A DNA stretch of 64,000 nucleotides. Source: Advenella sp. S44. GTDB taxonomy: Bacteria; Pseudomonadota; Gammaproteobacteria; Burkholderiales; Burkholderiaceae_B. Both the position numbers and the translations under genes were made by a program. The stretch lies in contig NZ_NEXS01000008.1 of NCBI RefSeq assembly GCF_002810445.1, positions 62,001-126,000 of the forward strand. Reading direction: 5' to 3'. The number at the start of each line of letters is the position of its first letter. Position 1 is the first letter of the stretch. Of the stretch, positions 19,016-27,503 are shown piece after piece. Below the pieces are notes generated by a model that was not told where the DNA came from, did not search any database, and saw nothing but the letters and a program-made list of their open reading frames with translations.

Positions 19016-19831
19016 ATGATTGCTGCAAAACTTCCGGCCTTATCCGGCTGGCAATGGCTCAAAGACGCCTTCCTGATTTTCCGAAAGCAGCCTTTTGCGC
19101 TACTCGCGCTGCTGTTTGTTATCAATATGATTAGCCAGATCCTGATGCAGATACCGGTGATCGGGGTGGGACTGTTCATTATTACCATGCCCATCGCCAG
19201 CCTGATTGTGGTCAGTGCGTGCCGGGATATCCAGGGAAAACCACCAGGCTTCAGTCACCTTGACCCCAAGGCCTGGGTGTTCAGCCTGCAAAAGCCCAAA
19301 GTCATATCTCGTCTGGCGCTGTCCGGTTTCGTTTATGCCGGCCTTCTTCTGCTGCTGAGCGTGGCTTTGTTGTATCCGCTGCTGGATGAGCAGACCATCT
19401 CGCAGATCAGCAGCATCCTCTATGGCGTCCAGGCCGGCGCCGACGCCTCGGCCCAAGCCCTGCCCGACGGCGGCACCATCGTGTTGCTGCTCAGCTGGGC
19501 AATTCTGCTTTTTGTTGTGACCCTGATGTTCTGGCATGTGCCGCAACTGATCGGCTGGGAAGGACTCACGATCAGCAAGGCCATCTTCTATTCCTTTGTC
19601 GCGTCTTGGCGGAACAAGACCGCCTTTCTGACGTATTTCCTGTGCTGGTTCCTGCTGTTCGTCTTTCTGCAGTTTATTCTCGTGCCCTTAATGGTGTTGC
19701 TGGGACTGCCAGCCCTGCTGATTGCATTTGTCATGCAGGTGATATTGATGATCATGGTGGCTACGATATATTGTGGATTCTATTCCAGCTACGCGGCCAT
19801 TTTCGGCACGCAACAACCTACAGTATTGTGA
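19016..19831 (+). CDS. BPSS1780-family polytopic membrane protein
   Basis: This is a 271-residue membrane protein with about six hydrophobic helices. It begins with a short amphipathic segment containing GWQWLKDAFLIFRKQPFALLALLFVI, the hallmark N-terminus of the BPSS1780 family seen in Burkholderiales and Neisseria. The function is unknown. It starts 5 bases after thrB, and this linkage is common in betaproteobacteria. The central loop (about residues 135-160) is polar and Ala/Gly-rich. Confidence 0.88.
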   Translation: MIAAKLPALSGWQWLKDAFLIFRKQPFALLALLFVINMISQILMQIPVIGVGLFIITMPIASLIVVSACRDIQGKPPGFSHLDPKAWVFSLQKPKVISRLALSGFVYAGLLLLLSVALLYPLLDEQTISQISSILYGVQAGADASAQALPDGGTIVLLLSWAILLFVVTLMFWHVPQLIGWEGLTISKAIFYSFVASWRNKTAFLTYFLCWFLLFVFLQFILVPLMVLLGLPALLIAFVMQVILMIMVATIYCGFYSSYAAIFGTQQPTVL

Positions 19832-20110
19832 CAGGCGTCGCGCCGGGTTGCGACATTTGAAGGCAGGCGTGATTTGGGCGCATGGTAAATTGGCAATCGG
19901 GACGGGGCTCGCAAATCTGACAGGCGACGAACTTGTTGATCTTCCCAATAGTCAAAAGCCGGCAATCTAAATATAATCAGCAAGAATTTAACGCCGCTTT
20001 TTGTTTTTTTTCGTCTTTCCGGCGTCAGCGCCTTGCAGCAACACGCTACCTGCGTTGCCGAACATGCCCGGGAAGCCGTATTCCAGCCAGGCCTTATCAA
20101 AGGAAAATAC

Positions 20111-20842
20111 ATGTTCAGACACTTTGCCCTTGCCGCGCTCGCTGTAAGCACCCTGACTGCCTGCCAAAACATGAATGTCGCCGGCATGGTGGGCGCCGCC
20201 TCTTCTTTGTTTCAGGCAGCCACGGTATCCGATGAGCAGATTCAGGCGCTGGCCGTCAGTTCCCAGCAGAAACTGGACGCGCAAAATCAGATCGCTCCCG
20301 CCAATAGCAAGTACGCGACCCGGCTGGCGCGCGTCACACGCAATCTGCAAACCTACCAGGGCGTGCCGTTGCAATTCAAGGCGTATCTGAATCCCGAAGT
20401 GAATGCCTTTGCCTTGCCAAATGGCAGTATCCGCGTCTACTCCGGCCTGATGGACAAAATGACAGACGATGAATTGTTGTTTGTGCTGGGCCACGAAGTT
20501 GGGCATGTCATAGAAGGTCACTCCAAGGCCCAAGCCCGCTCCAGCATGCTGACCCTCGCAGCGCAGCAAGCCGGCGCAGCCAGTGGCGTGCCCATTCTGT
20601 CCACGCTCTCAGGCAGTGAACTGGGCGCACTCGCCAACGGCCTGGTCAACGCCCAGTATTCCCAGTCGCATGAATACGCCGCAGACGGCTTTGGCCTGAA
20701 AATACTCAGGGAACAAGGACGCGATAAATCTTCCGCCGTATCGGCCCTGCGGAAACTGGAATCGCTGTCCCAGGGCAGCGCCAGCGTCTTTTCCAGCCAC
20801 CCCGATTCGGGCAGCCGGGCCGATCGCATCGCAGCGATGTGA
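20111..20842 (+). CDS. M48-family metalloprotease lipoprotein
   Basis: This is a 243-residue secreted protease. The signal peptide MFRHFALAALAVSTLTAC ends in the lipobox LTAC, so the mature protein is anchored as a lipoprotein. The zinc motif HEVGH lies at about residues 132-136, followed by a downstream glutamate ligand in SHEYAADGFGLKIL. This is the periplasmic BepA/LoiP-type M48 arrangement without membrane helices. Such proteins take part in outer-membrane protein quality control. The open frame runs 78 bases further upstream, but the lipoprotein signal fixes the start at 20111. A strong hairpin at 20903-20926 probably ends the transcript. Confidence 0.93.
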   Translation: MFRHFALAALAVSTLTACQNMNVAGMVGAASSLFQAATVSDEQIQALAVSSQQKLDAQNQIAPANSKYATRLARVTRNLQTYQGVPLQFKAYLNPEVNAFALPNGSIRVYSGLMDKMTDDELLFVLGHEVGHVIEGHSKAQARSSMLTLAAQQAGAASGVPILSTLSGSELGALANGLVNAQYSQSHEYAADGFGLKILREQGRDKSSAVSALRKLESLSQGSASVFSSHPDSGSRADRIAAM

Positions 20843-20902
20843 TACACGCCGACAGCGGCCCCTTCTTTATGCTGGGGTTTCTCTGCACTTAGACTCGTTT
20901 AT

Positions 20903-20926
20903 GCCGCAGCTTCTTTTTGCTGCGGC
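20903..20926 (+). terminator. Hairpin downstream of M48 lipoprotein gene
   Basis: A perfect 8-bp inverted repeat, GCCGCAGC and GCTGCGGC, encloses the loop TTCTTTTT. It lies about 60 bases after the stop codon. The T-run is inside the loop rather than after the stem, so termination efficiency is uncertain. Confidence 0.5.
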
Positions 20927-20928
20927 TT

Positions 20929-21080
20929 ATTACGTTGGAGTCTCTTCAAGCCGGTGCCTCTTCACGCCCGAGCTTCGTTACGCCGGGACTCCCCAACGCT
21001 CGGGCTTCTTTACGCTAGCGCCGGTTTATGCCGGGGATCGCTTCAAGCCGAGGCCTGTATCTCGCGGGACATCCATCGCT
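20929..21080. repeat. Degenerate 16-17-bp tandem repeat array
   Basis: About eight imperfect units of 16-17 bp lie end to end after the M48 gene, each of the form TT(A/C)(A/T)(C/A)GCCGG followed by a CTCC/CTTC-like end. Examples are TTCAAGCCGGTGCCTC, TTATGCCGGGGATCGC and TTCAAGCCGAGGCCTG. The region also holds an 8-bp inverted repeat, GCCCGAGC (20966-20973) and GCTCGGGC (20998-21005). It is non-coding in any convincing frame and fills most of the 339-bp convergent gap before the LysR gene. It looks like an old, mutated tandem duplication. Confidence 0.6.
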
Positions 21081-21181
21081 TGGCGTAATTGCACTGACTT
21101 GGCTTGGACTCAGTCTTTATATAAGTTGGACCACCAACCCGGGTTGCAGCCACCAAGCGACACGGCCATACTGGCGACGCT

Positions 21182-22147
21182 TCACGGTGTGTTTGATTGA
21201 TTTTCCGACGACATCTGCTCTGGCGCTGCGCCCTTTTCCGCCATCTTTTGTTGCATCATCGCACACGCTTGCGCTACCAGCGCTGCATTCGGCGAATACA
21301 CCATCTGTTTACTCGTAAACAACAGGACTTCTCCAAAATTTACCGTTTTCTCCAAGGGCAGAATGCGCAACATATTCTGCCGTTCAAAGTACCGAGCAAT
21401 TCCCAGAGGCAAGGCCGCTACCAGGTTCTCGCGCCCCAGCATAATAACATTCGTCATTGTCGTGCTGGAGCGAATGATTATGGTCGGACTTACCAGCCCA
21501 AATGAATCGCACAGTTCGATCAGTTTGGCATTCGCATAGGTACCCACTGGCGGGAAAATCCAGTTGCAGCCGTGCAGTTGTTCGGGATTCAGCTCATTGG
21601 TTTGCGCCAGGGGATGCTGCAATCCACAGACCAAAACCATGGGTTCGTAATCCAGAACAATACGATCAAAGGCGCTCAGGTCGATCAGTTCCGTTCTGCG
21701 GCCAATGACAATATCCAGGCGACCGACACCGAGCTTTTCCAGCAGCGGCTCGATGATGCCGTCCTCTATGCTCACCTGCAGGCCCGGCATCTGTGCAATC
21801 AGTTCGCTAAGCAAGTCGGGCACTACGGACAAAGTGGCCGACGGTAACGCCCCGATAGCGAGCGAACAGCGCTGTCCGCGTTCGAATTGCCGCAGCTCGG
21901 ATTGAATACGGCGAGTCGACTGCAGTATCTGACGCGCATACTCGATCATCGTGTTGCCGTACGCGGTCGGGGCAGTTCCTTGTGCACTGCGTTCAAATAA
22001 CGGATAGCCAATTTCCTGCTCAAGCTGAGACAACGCTTTAGAGGCCGCTGGCTGGGTCATATGCAGTTGTAGCGACGCCTTGTGCAGGTTCTGCGTCTCG
22101 GCCAGCGCTACGAGCAAATCAGCCTGGCGTTTTTTCAGGTGAAACAT
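21182..22147 (-). CDS. LysR-family transcriptional regulator
   Basis: This is a 321-residue LTTR. The N-terminal winged helix-turn-helix occupies residues 1-60 (LLVALAETQNLHKASLQLHMTQPAASKALSQLEQEIGYPLFER). The two-lobed co-inducer-binding domain covers about 90-300. It is divergent from a Bug solute-binding protein and a sulfatase gene across 104 bp, so it most likely controls them. The shared promoter region holds two direct copies of GGTTATGC (22150-22157 and 22164-22171). The ligand is unknown. Confidence 0.94.
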   Translation of the reverse strand: MFHLKKRQADLLVALAETQNLHKASLQLHMTQPAASKALSQLEQEIGYPLFERSAQGTAPTAYGNTMIEYARQILQSTRRIQSELRQFERGQRCSLAIGALPSATLSVVPDLLSELIAQMPGLQVSIEDGIIEPLLEKLGVGRLDIVIGRRTELIDLSAFDRIVLDYEPMVLVCGLQHPLAQTNELNPEQLHGCNWIFPPVGTYANAKLIELCDSFGLVSPTIIIRSSTTMTNVIMLGRENLVAALPLGIARYFERQNMLRILPLEKTVNFGEVLLFTSKQMVYSPNAALVAQACAMMQQKMAEKGAAPEQMSSENQSNTP

Positions 22148-22251
22148 GGGGTTATGCCAAATTGGTTATGCGGTGAGTCGATAAATGAATTTTACAGAGT
22201 TCCGGTAACTATGGAACACTTAAGCGAACAAACATATAAGGAGACAATGTC

Positions 22252-23235
22252 ATGCGTCGTCTATGGAAACGCGTTCTACCCGTGCTGTTGACCTGTTGTG
22301 TTTCCCCGGCAGCCGTGGCTTCGACCGCCATGCCGGAACAAATCACGATCATCGTCCCCTATGCGCCGGGAGGTGCAGTGGATGCGCTGACCAGAATTTT
22401 GGCAAAGCACATGTCGGCCAATGATGGTCTCAATCTCGTGGTGGAGAACAAGTCGGGGGCCGCGGGCGCTATCGCTGCTCAGCAGGCGGCACGCAGCAAA
22501 CCAAACGGACGCACTCTGCTGATGGGCACCTCAAACACCCACGGCGTCAATAGCGTGATAATGCCCGACCTCAATTATGACCCCGTCAAAGACTTTACGC
22601 CCATCGCCGATGTCGCCGAGAACATCGTCATCCTGGCTGCCAACAAGGACTTCCCGGCCAATACCCTTACTGAAGCAGTACAGCTTATTCGCAACTCACC
22701 CGGCAAATACAGCTTTGGGTCGCCAGGAATGGGCAGCGTACATGCGCTGGCCATGGAGCAATTTGCGCAAAAGCTGAATCTTGATGTCACGCATATCGCA
22801 TACAAGGGAGCCGGTCCGGCAATGACAGACACGGTTGCTGGCAACATTCCACTTGTCATGGCGGGGGTGGTGCCGGCCAAGCCGTTTCTGGCTGACAAAC
22901 GGATCAAGATCCTGGGTATCGCCAATCCCCAGGATGACATGTTCGGTGGCGTCAAGGAAGTCGCACAAACACAATATTTTTCCGATATCCAGAAAGGTAC
23001 ATCGATCCAGTCCTGGATCGGTCTGTTTGCTCCGGCAAACCTGGATCCTGCGCTGGCCGACAGAATGCACTTGGCATTCAACAAGGTGATTGCCTCTGAT
23101 GCATTTGCCCGCGAGCTCATTCCCCTGGGAATGGTTCCCAACATTTCCAGCCGCAATACGTTTGCCGATAAAGTGAACGCCAATGTGCAACGCTGGAAGA
23201 ATTCCATTTCTTCGACAACATCCGCCAAACAATAA
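22252..23235 (+). CDS. Bug-family (TctC) periplasmic solute-binding protein
   Basis: This is a 327-residue tripartite tricarboxylate transporter substrate-binding protein. The signal peptide (residues 1-24, ending AVASTA) is followed by the family opening ITIIVPYAPGGAVDALTRILAKHM, the VVENKSGAAGAIAAQQAARSKPNGRTLLMG block and the HIAYKGAGPAMTDTVAGNIPLVMAG pocket segment. A ribosome-binding site (AAGGAG) lies upstream. Bug proteins bind carboxylates and related anions, with the ligand varying widely. No TctA/TctB membrane genes are adjacent. The next gene is a sulfatase 4 bases on, so the ligand may be a sulfate ester or its product. Confidence 0.94.
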   Translation: MRRLWKRVLPVLLTCCVSPAAVASTAMPEQITIIVPYAPGGAVDALTRILAKHMSANDGLNLVVENKSGAAGAIAAQQAARSKPNGRTLLMGTSNTHGVNSVIMPDLNYDPVKDFTPIADVAENIVILAANKDFPANTLTEAVQLIRNSPGKYSFGSPGMGSVHALAMEQFAQKLNLDVTHIAYKGAGPAMTDTVAGNIPLVMAGVVPAKPFLADKRIKILGIANPQDDMFGGVKEVAQTQYFSDIQKGTSIQSWIGLFAPANLDPALADRMHLAFNKVIASDAFARELIPLGMVPNISSRNTFADKVNANVQRWKNSISSTTSAKQ

Positions 23236-23239
23236 GGTA

Positions 23240-24832
23240 ATGTCAGATATGACCCGACCAGTCAATTTTCTTATGTTTATTACAGACCAGTTACGTGCCG
23301 ATCACCTGGGCTGCTATGGTAACGACGTGGTGAAAACGCCTATTATTGACGCGCTTTCAAAAAAAGGGTTCCGGCTGGAAAATATGCACGTAGCTACACC
23401 TATTTGCATGCCAAACCGGGCCAGCATGATGACTGGCCGTTATCCTTCGGTGCACGGAGCGCGCCATAATGGGATACCGCTATCGCTCAAGGCACGTACC
23501 TTTGTCGAGACTTTGCGCATTGCCGGCTATCAGACTGCACAGGTAGGCAAAATCCATCTGCAAAACATGACGGCGCATGCACCGATCTGGCCCGAAGATC
23601 CGACGCAACGATTATGCGAGGAAGCGTTCGAAACAGATGACGGCAACTATGAGCAGGAAAAGCGCGGCAAGTGGCTCGCTTGCGATAATTACGATCTTGA
23701 TTATCCATACTACGGATTCGAACAAGTCTATCTGGTGGACGACCATGCCGATATCGTTCATGGGCATTATCGGTATTGGCTGCGTCGCGAAGTGCCCGAT
23801 GGGGAATCGCTGATCGGCCCCGACAACGCAATACCCTCCCCAGACTACAAGTTAACGCAGATCGGACAGGCTTGGCGCACGCGTCTGACCGAGCAACAAT
23901 ACCCATCAGCCTATATTGCCGATCGCAGCATTGACCTGCTCAATGAGTATGCAGGCAGCGAACAGCCGTTTTTTCTGCAGGTATCTTTTCCTGACCCCCA
24001 TCATCCCTTTACCCCGCCGGGCAAGTATTGGGACATGTACAAGCCCGAGGACATGACACTGCCGGCATCGTTTTACTCCAATCACGAGCCGCCGCAACAT
24101 GTCAAATGGCTTTATCAGCGTCGTGACTCCGGCGTAGCCACAAAGAAAGGTACTGCCGTTTTTGCGTGCGATGAGCGCGAAGCAAAGGAAGCGCTGGCAC
24201 TGAACTATGGCTCTATCAGCAATATCGATGCGCAGATCGGCCGCGTGATAGATCAATTGGAACAGCTCGGATTGCAGGAAAACACGGTCGTCATATTCAC
24301 CAGCGACCACGGCGATTTCTTGGGCGATCACCAACTTATGCTCAAAGGTCCAATCCACTACCGAGGTCTGACGCGCGTTCCCTTCATTTGGGCTGATCCA
24401 CATTTGCCACAAGCAGCTGGCAAACAATCGGATGCGCTTGCCAGCACGATCGATATTGCACCCACCATTCTGAATCGCGCCGGCGTACGCGCCTTCAATG
24501 GCATTCAGGGCCAAGACATGCAACCCTTGATTGACGGCGCCAGTTCGGATCTGCGCGATTCATTGCTGATTGAAGAAGAAGGCCAGCGCGTCATCCTCAG
24601 CATCGACACCCGTGTACGCTGCCGTACCCTTTTGACGCGGCGTTACCGAATGACAATTTACGATGCAGCCTCCTGGGGAGAACTCTATGACCTGCAAAAC
24701 GATCCTAACGAGATGAACAATCTATGGGATAGCCAGGAGGCAGCGGTCGTTCGAGCAATGATGATGGAAAAACTGGCATACACCAATCTCGAGCTGGTGG
24801 ACAAAAGCCCGTACCCAAGCGCACTGGCGTGA
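23240..24832 (+). CDS. Sulfatase-family hydrolase (formylglycine type)
   Basis: This is a 530-residue alkaline-phosphatase-superfamily enzyme. The metal-binding Asp is in LMFITDQLRADHLGCYG. The active-site motif is C56-M-P-N-R60 (ICMPNRASMMTGRYPSVHG), whose Cys would be converted to formylglycine. A second metal site is FTSDHGDFLGDHQLMLKGP. It could be a sulfatase, a choline-sulfatase-like enzyme or a phosphonate/phosphate ester hydrolase; sequence alone does not decide. There is no signal peptide, so it acts in the cytoplasm. The start at 23240, 4 bases after the Bug gene, was preferred over an in-frame codon inside that gene. Confidence 0.9.
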   Translation: MSDMTRPVNFLMFITDQLRADHLGCYGNDVVKTPIIDALSKKGFRLENMHVATPICMPNRASMMTGRYPSVHGARHNGIPLSLKARTFVETLRIAGYQTAQVGKIHLQNMTAHAPIWPEDPTQRLCEEAFETDDGNYEQEKRGKWLACDNYDLDYPYYGFEQVYLVDDHADIVHGHYRYWLRREVPDGESLIGPDNAIPSPDYKLTQIGQAWRTRLTEQQYPSAYIADRSIDLLNEYAGSEQPFFLQVSFPDPHHPFTPPGKYWDMYKPEDMTLPASFYSNHEPPQHVKWLYQRRDSGVATKKGTAVFACDEREAKEALALNYGSISNIDAQIGRVIDQLEQLGLQENTVVIFTSDHGDFLGDHQLMLKGPIHYRGLTRVPFIWADPHLPQAAGKQSDALASTIDIAPTILNRAGVRAFNGIQGQDMQPLIDGASSDLRDSLLIEEEGQRVILSIDTRVRCRTLLTRRYRMTIYDAASWGELYDLQNDPNEMNNLWDSQEAAVVRAMMMEKLAYTNLELVDKSPYPSALA

Positions 24833-24880
24833 GCAGAAACTACCCTAGATAACACCCGGTACTCAAGACAGAAGACAACT

Positions 24881-25231
24881 GTGTATACATTGAATACTAT
24901 CGCCAAAAAGGCCATCGCCTGCGGCCTGGCCCTCGTCTTTGGCGGCGCAGCATTGGCAAACTATCCCGAGAGTGGCATTGAAGTCTTGAAGAATTTTGAT
25001 ATGCACTTTGCGTTCCTGCTGATGGCGCCCAAGGGACTGGACAAAAATATCTCCGAAAAATGGAATGCTGCGATTGCACGCGCGATGCAATCAGAAAAAG
25101 TCAAAGCACAGTTTGACAAGCTGAATTTGCGCAGCGTTAGCGGATCATCGCAGGAAGCGCAACAATGGGTCGTCAATTACGACAGTCGTATCCGCGCAAC
25201 TATCAAGCAAGCCAATATCCGGGTTGAATAA
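24881..25231 (+). pseudogene. Internally deleted Bug-family protein remnant
   Basis: This frame encodes 116 residues. Residues 1-27 form a normal signal peptide (IAKKAIACGLALVFGGAALA). About 85 residues then match only the C-terminal end of Bug/TctC proteins (FDMHFAFLLMAPKGLDKNISEKWNAAIARAM ... IRATIKQANIRVE). The family is normally about 320 residues, so roughly 200 residues holding most of the ligand-binding pocket are missing between them. The frame is intact through the junction. It starts with GTG 48 bases after the sulfatase gene. It is most simply a deletion pseudogene, though a short exported protein could still be made. Confidence 0.75.
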
Positions 25232-25265
25232 GCGCTTTCCTTCACAGGAACTGGCTTATCTCACT

Positions 25266-25339
25266 GGTCGATGCGAAGGTCCGTTGCGAAAGCTCGATAC
25301 GAAGATCGATGTGAAAACAGTTTCGAAACCCGATATGGC
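25266..25339. repeat. Degenerate 12-15-bp tandem repeat
   Basis: About five units follow each other: GGTCGATGCGAA, GGTCCGTTGCGAAA, GCTCGATACGAA, GATCGATGTGAAAAC and AGTTTCGAAACCCGAT. All share a (T)CGAT-N-CGAA core. They lie directly downstream of the truncated Bug gene. Confidence 0.6.
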
Positions 25340-25475
25340 GCCCGACGCGCAATTCCACACGCTTGCCGGATCAGGCTGGCTATCGATTGCACTTATCGGT
25401 ATCTGGTTGGGGCAAACTGCGAGTTGTCCGCAACAGCAATCACTGAACCTAAAAACAGTCGCTGAATCCAAAAGC

Positions 25476-25523
25476 ATTTCACCCGTGATACCAGACCTGT
25501 TGGACTGATGTCGCGGGTGAAAT
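25476..25523. terminator. 10-bp inverted repeat downstream of etfA
   Basis: ATTTCACCCG (25476-25485) and CGGGTGAAAT (25514-25523) are perfectly complementary across a 28-base loop and are followed by TTTT on the plus strand. It lies about 80 bases after the etfA stop. It could end transcripts from either side, but the loop is long for a classical terminator. Confidence 0.45.
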
Positions 25524-25601
25524 TTTAACGCAATGCCTCTTTTAGGGTTTGCCTGCGGGTGGATGCGTGTGTCGCGCCCCAGCAAAAGCCATTGAGCAGG
25601 G

Positions 25602-26531
25602 TCAGATTGCTTTTTCCAACTCTGGTACGGCAGTAAACAAATCTGCAACCAGGCCGTAATCGGCAACACCAAAAATCGGCGCTTCCGGATCTTTATTGAC
25701 GGCAACGATGACTTTGGAATCTTTCATGCCGGCCAGATGCTGGATTGCACCTGAAATACCAATGGCCACGTACAACTGCGGCGCAACGATTTTTCCGGTT
25801 TGACCCACTTGCCAGTCGTTCGGCGCATAACCGGCGTCAACCGCAGCGCGGGAAGCGCCAAGCGCAGCGCCAAGCTTGTCGGCCAGCGGCTCGAGCAACT
25901 TGAAGTTATCTGCACTGCCCATACCGCGACCACCCGATACCACAACCGTAGCCGCAGTCAACTCGGGGCGATCATTCTTGGCCATTTCGCGGCCCACAAA
26001 AGATGACAGGCCTGAATCGCCAATCGCTTCCAGAGTGTTGACTTCGGCGCTGCCGCCCTCGGCCGCTACGGCGTCAAAAGAAGTGACGCGAACGGTGATC
26101 ACTTTCTTATCATCGGAAGACTGGACGGTTGCGATCGCGTTACCGGCGTAAATGGGACGCTCGAATGTATCGGCTGACTCGACAGCGGTGATATCGGAAA
26201 TCTGGGCTACGTCCAGCTTCGCAGCCACGCGCGGCGCGATATTTTTGCCGGATGCTGTGGCCGGAAACACAATATGGCTGTAGTCACCGGCAACGGCAAG
26301 CACCTGCTCGGCCACGTTTTCCGCCAGGGAGTCCTTCAGATGATCGGCATCGGCCAGCAGTACGCTGGTAATGCCCTCGACTTTGGCAGCCTGTGCCGCG
26401 ACCTCCTGTGCTCCACTGCCGGCAACCAGAATATGAATATCGCCGCCGATTTTCTGTGCAGCAGCAACCGCATTCAATGTTGCCGGTTTTAACTGCTGGT
26501 TATCATGTTCTGCAATAACTAGAGTCGTCAT
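25602..26531 (-). CDS. etfA: Electron transfer flavoprotein, alpha subunit
   Basis: This is the 309-residue alpha subunit of ETF, which carries FAD and passes electrons from acyl-CoA and other dehydrogenases to ETF-quinone oxidoreductase. The C-terminal FAD-binding domain shows [38 protein letters not shown] and the [41 protein letters not shown] signature. It starts one base after etfB, so the heterodimer is made from one transcript. Partners in this window include two acyl-CoA dehydrogenases. Confidence 0.97.
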   Translation of the reverse strand: MTTLVIAEHDNQQLKPATLNAVAAAQKIGGDIHILVAGSGAQEVAAQAAKVEGITSVLLADADHLKDSLAENVAEQVLAVAGDYSHIVFPATASGKNIAPRVAAKLDVAQISDITAVESADTFERPIYAGNAIATVQSSDDKKVITVRVTSFDAVAAEGGSAEVNTLEAIGDSGLSSFVGREMAKNDRPELTAATVVVSGGRGMGSADNFKLLEPLADKLGAALGASRAAVDAGYAPNDWQVGQTGKIVAPQLYVAIGISGAIQHLAGMKDSKVIVAVNKDPEAPIFGVADYGLVADLFTAVPELEKAI

Positions 26532-26532
26532 A

Positions 26533-27282
26533 TTAAATCACCTTCGCTTCATTCTTGAGTTTGTCTACCAGCGCAGCAACATCATCAACCTTGATGCCGG
26601 CCTTGCGTGAAGGCGGCTCGCTGACTTTCAGCGTTTTGATACGCGGCGTCACGTCTACACCCAGCTCTTCTGGCGTGAGTGTATCCAGCTGCTTTTTCTT
26701 CGCTTTCATGATGTTGGGTAACGTCACATAGCGAGGCTCGTTCAGGCGCAGGTCGGTCGTGATGATCGCAGGCAGTTTGACGCTGATGGTTTCAAGACCA
26801 CCGTCTACCTCGCGCGTGACTTTGGCGTTTTCGCCTTCAATCACAACCTTGCTGGCGAACGTGGCCTGTGGCCAGCCCAGCAATGCTGCCAGCATTTGTC
26901 CGGTCTGGTTGGCATCGTCGTCAATGGCCTGCTTACCCAGAATGACCAGGTTAACCTGCTCTTTCTCGGCAACAGCTTTGAGCAGCTTGGCCACAGCCAG
27001 GGGCTGCAACTCGACATCGGTTTGCACAAGCGCAGCGCGGTCAGCGCCAATGGCCATGGCCGTACGCAAGGTTTCCTGGCATTGCGCCACACCGCAAGAG
27101 ACCGCAATGATTTCTGTGGCCGTACCTGCTTCCTTGAGTCGTGTTGCTTCCTCGACGGCGATTTCATCAAACGGATTCATAGACATTTTCACATTTGCAA
27201 TATCTACGCCAGACTGATCTGACTTCACGCGTACTTTGACGTTATAGTCAACAACACGTTTTACAGGCACCAATACCTTCAT
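26533..27282 (-). CDS. etfB: Electron transfer flavoprotein, beta subunit
   Basis: This is the 249-residue beta subunit, which binds AMP structurally and docks with partner dehydrogenases. It has the N-terminal [19 protein letters not shown], the [18 protein letters not shown] block and the signature [39 protein letters not shown], which includes the leucine-containing recognition loop. It is first in the etfBA unit. AGGAG precedes the start, and a small GC hairpin at 27303-27318 lies in the leader. Confidence 0.97.
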   Translation of the reverse strand: MKVLVPVKRVVDYNVKVRVKSDQSGVDIANVKMSMNPFDEIAVEEATRLKEAGTATEIIAVSCGVAQCQETLRTAMAIGADRAALVQTDVELQPLAVAKLLKAVAEKEQVNLVILGKQAIDDDANQTGQMLAALLGWPQATFASKVVIEGENAKVTREVDGGLETISVKLPAIITTDLRLNEPRYVTLPNIMKAKKKQLDTLTPEELGVDVTPRIKTLKVSEPPSRKAGIKVDDVAALVDKLKNEAKVI

Positions 27283-27302
27283 CCAACAATCTCCTAGGTT
27301 TA

Positions 27303-27318
27303 CGGGGCAGCCGCCCCG
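27303..27318 (-). promoter_or_regulatory. GC hairpin in etfB leader
   Basis: CGGGGC and GCCCCG form a 6-bp stem with a 4-base loop, 20 bases upstream of the etfB start. It could be part of the 5' leader or a weak upstream terminator. There is no T-run. Confidence 0.3.
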
Positions 27319-27503
27319 AACTTATTACTGAACCCGATTATTTTACATGCTTGCTTGCAGCGATTTGACTAATTCATTCAATCGCATGAATTTTGCAGAT
27401 TTCCGTTTTGCACAGCGCAACAGAAACGCGCTCCGGTGGTCACTGTGGACCGCTTTGCCGCAGAAAATGCCACATTTGTCCGCAAATCCGGCGCCGGACC
27501 GAC

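Larger units (their letters stand above)
25232..25601. other. Gene-free stretch with repeats and a long inverted repeat
   Basis: This 370-bp convergent gap lies between the Bug remnant and etfA. It contains a 12-15-bp degenerate repeat (25266-25339) and a 10-bp perfect inverted repeat near its end. A 94-codon frame runs through it but has repeat-derived composition and no ribosome-binding site, so I do not call it a gene. Confidence 0.5.

Noticed and set aside
25224-25508. 94-codon frame after the Bug remnant
   Set aside because: Its sequence is largely made by the 13-bp repeats, it overlaps the stop of the remnant, and an opposing frame of equal length exists.
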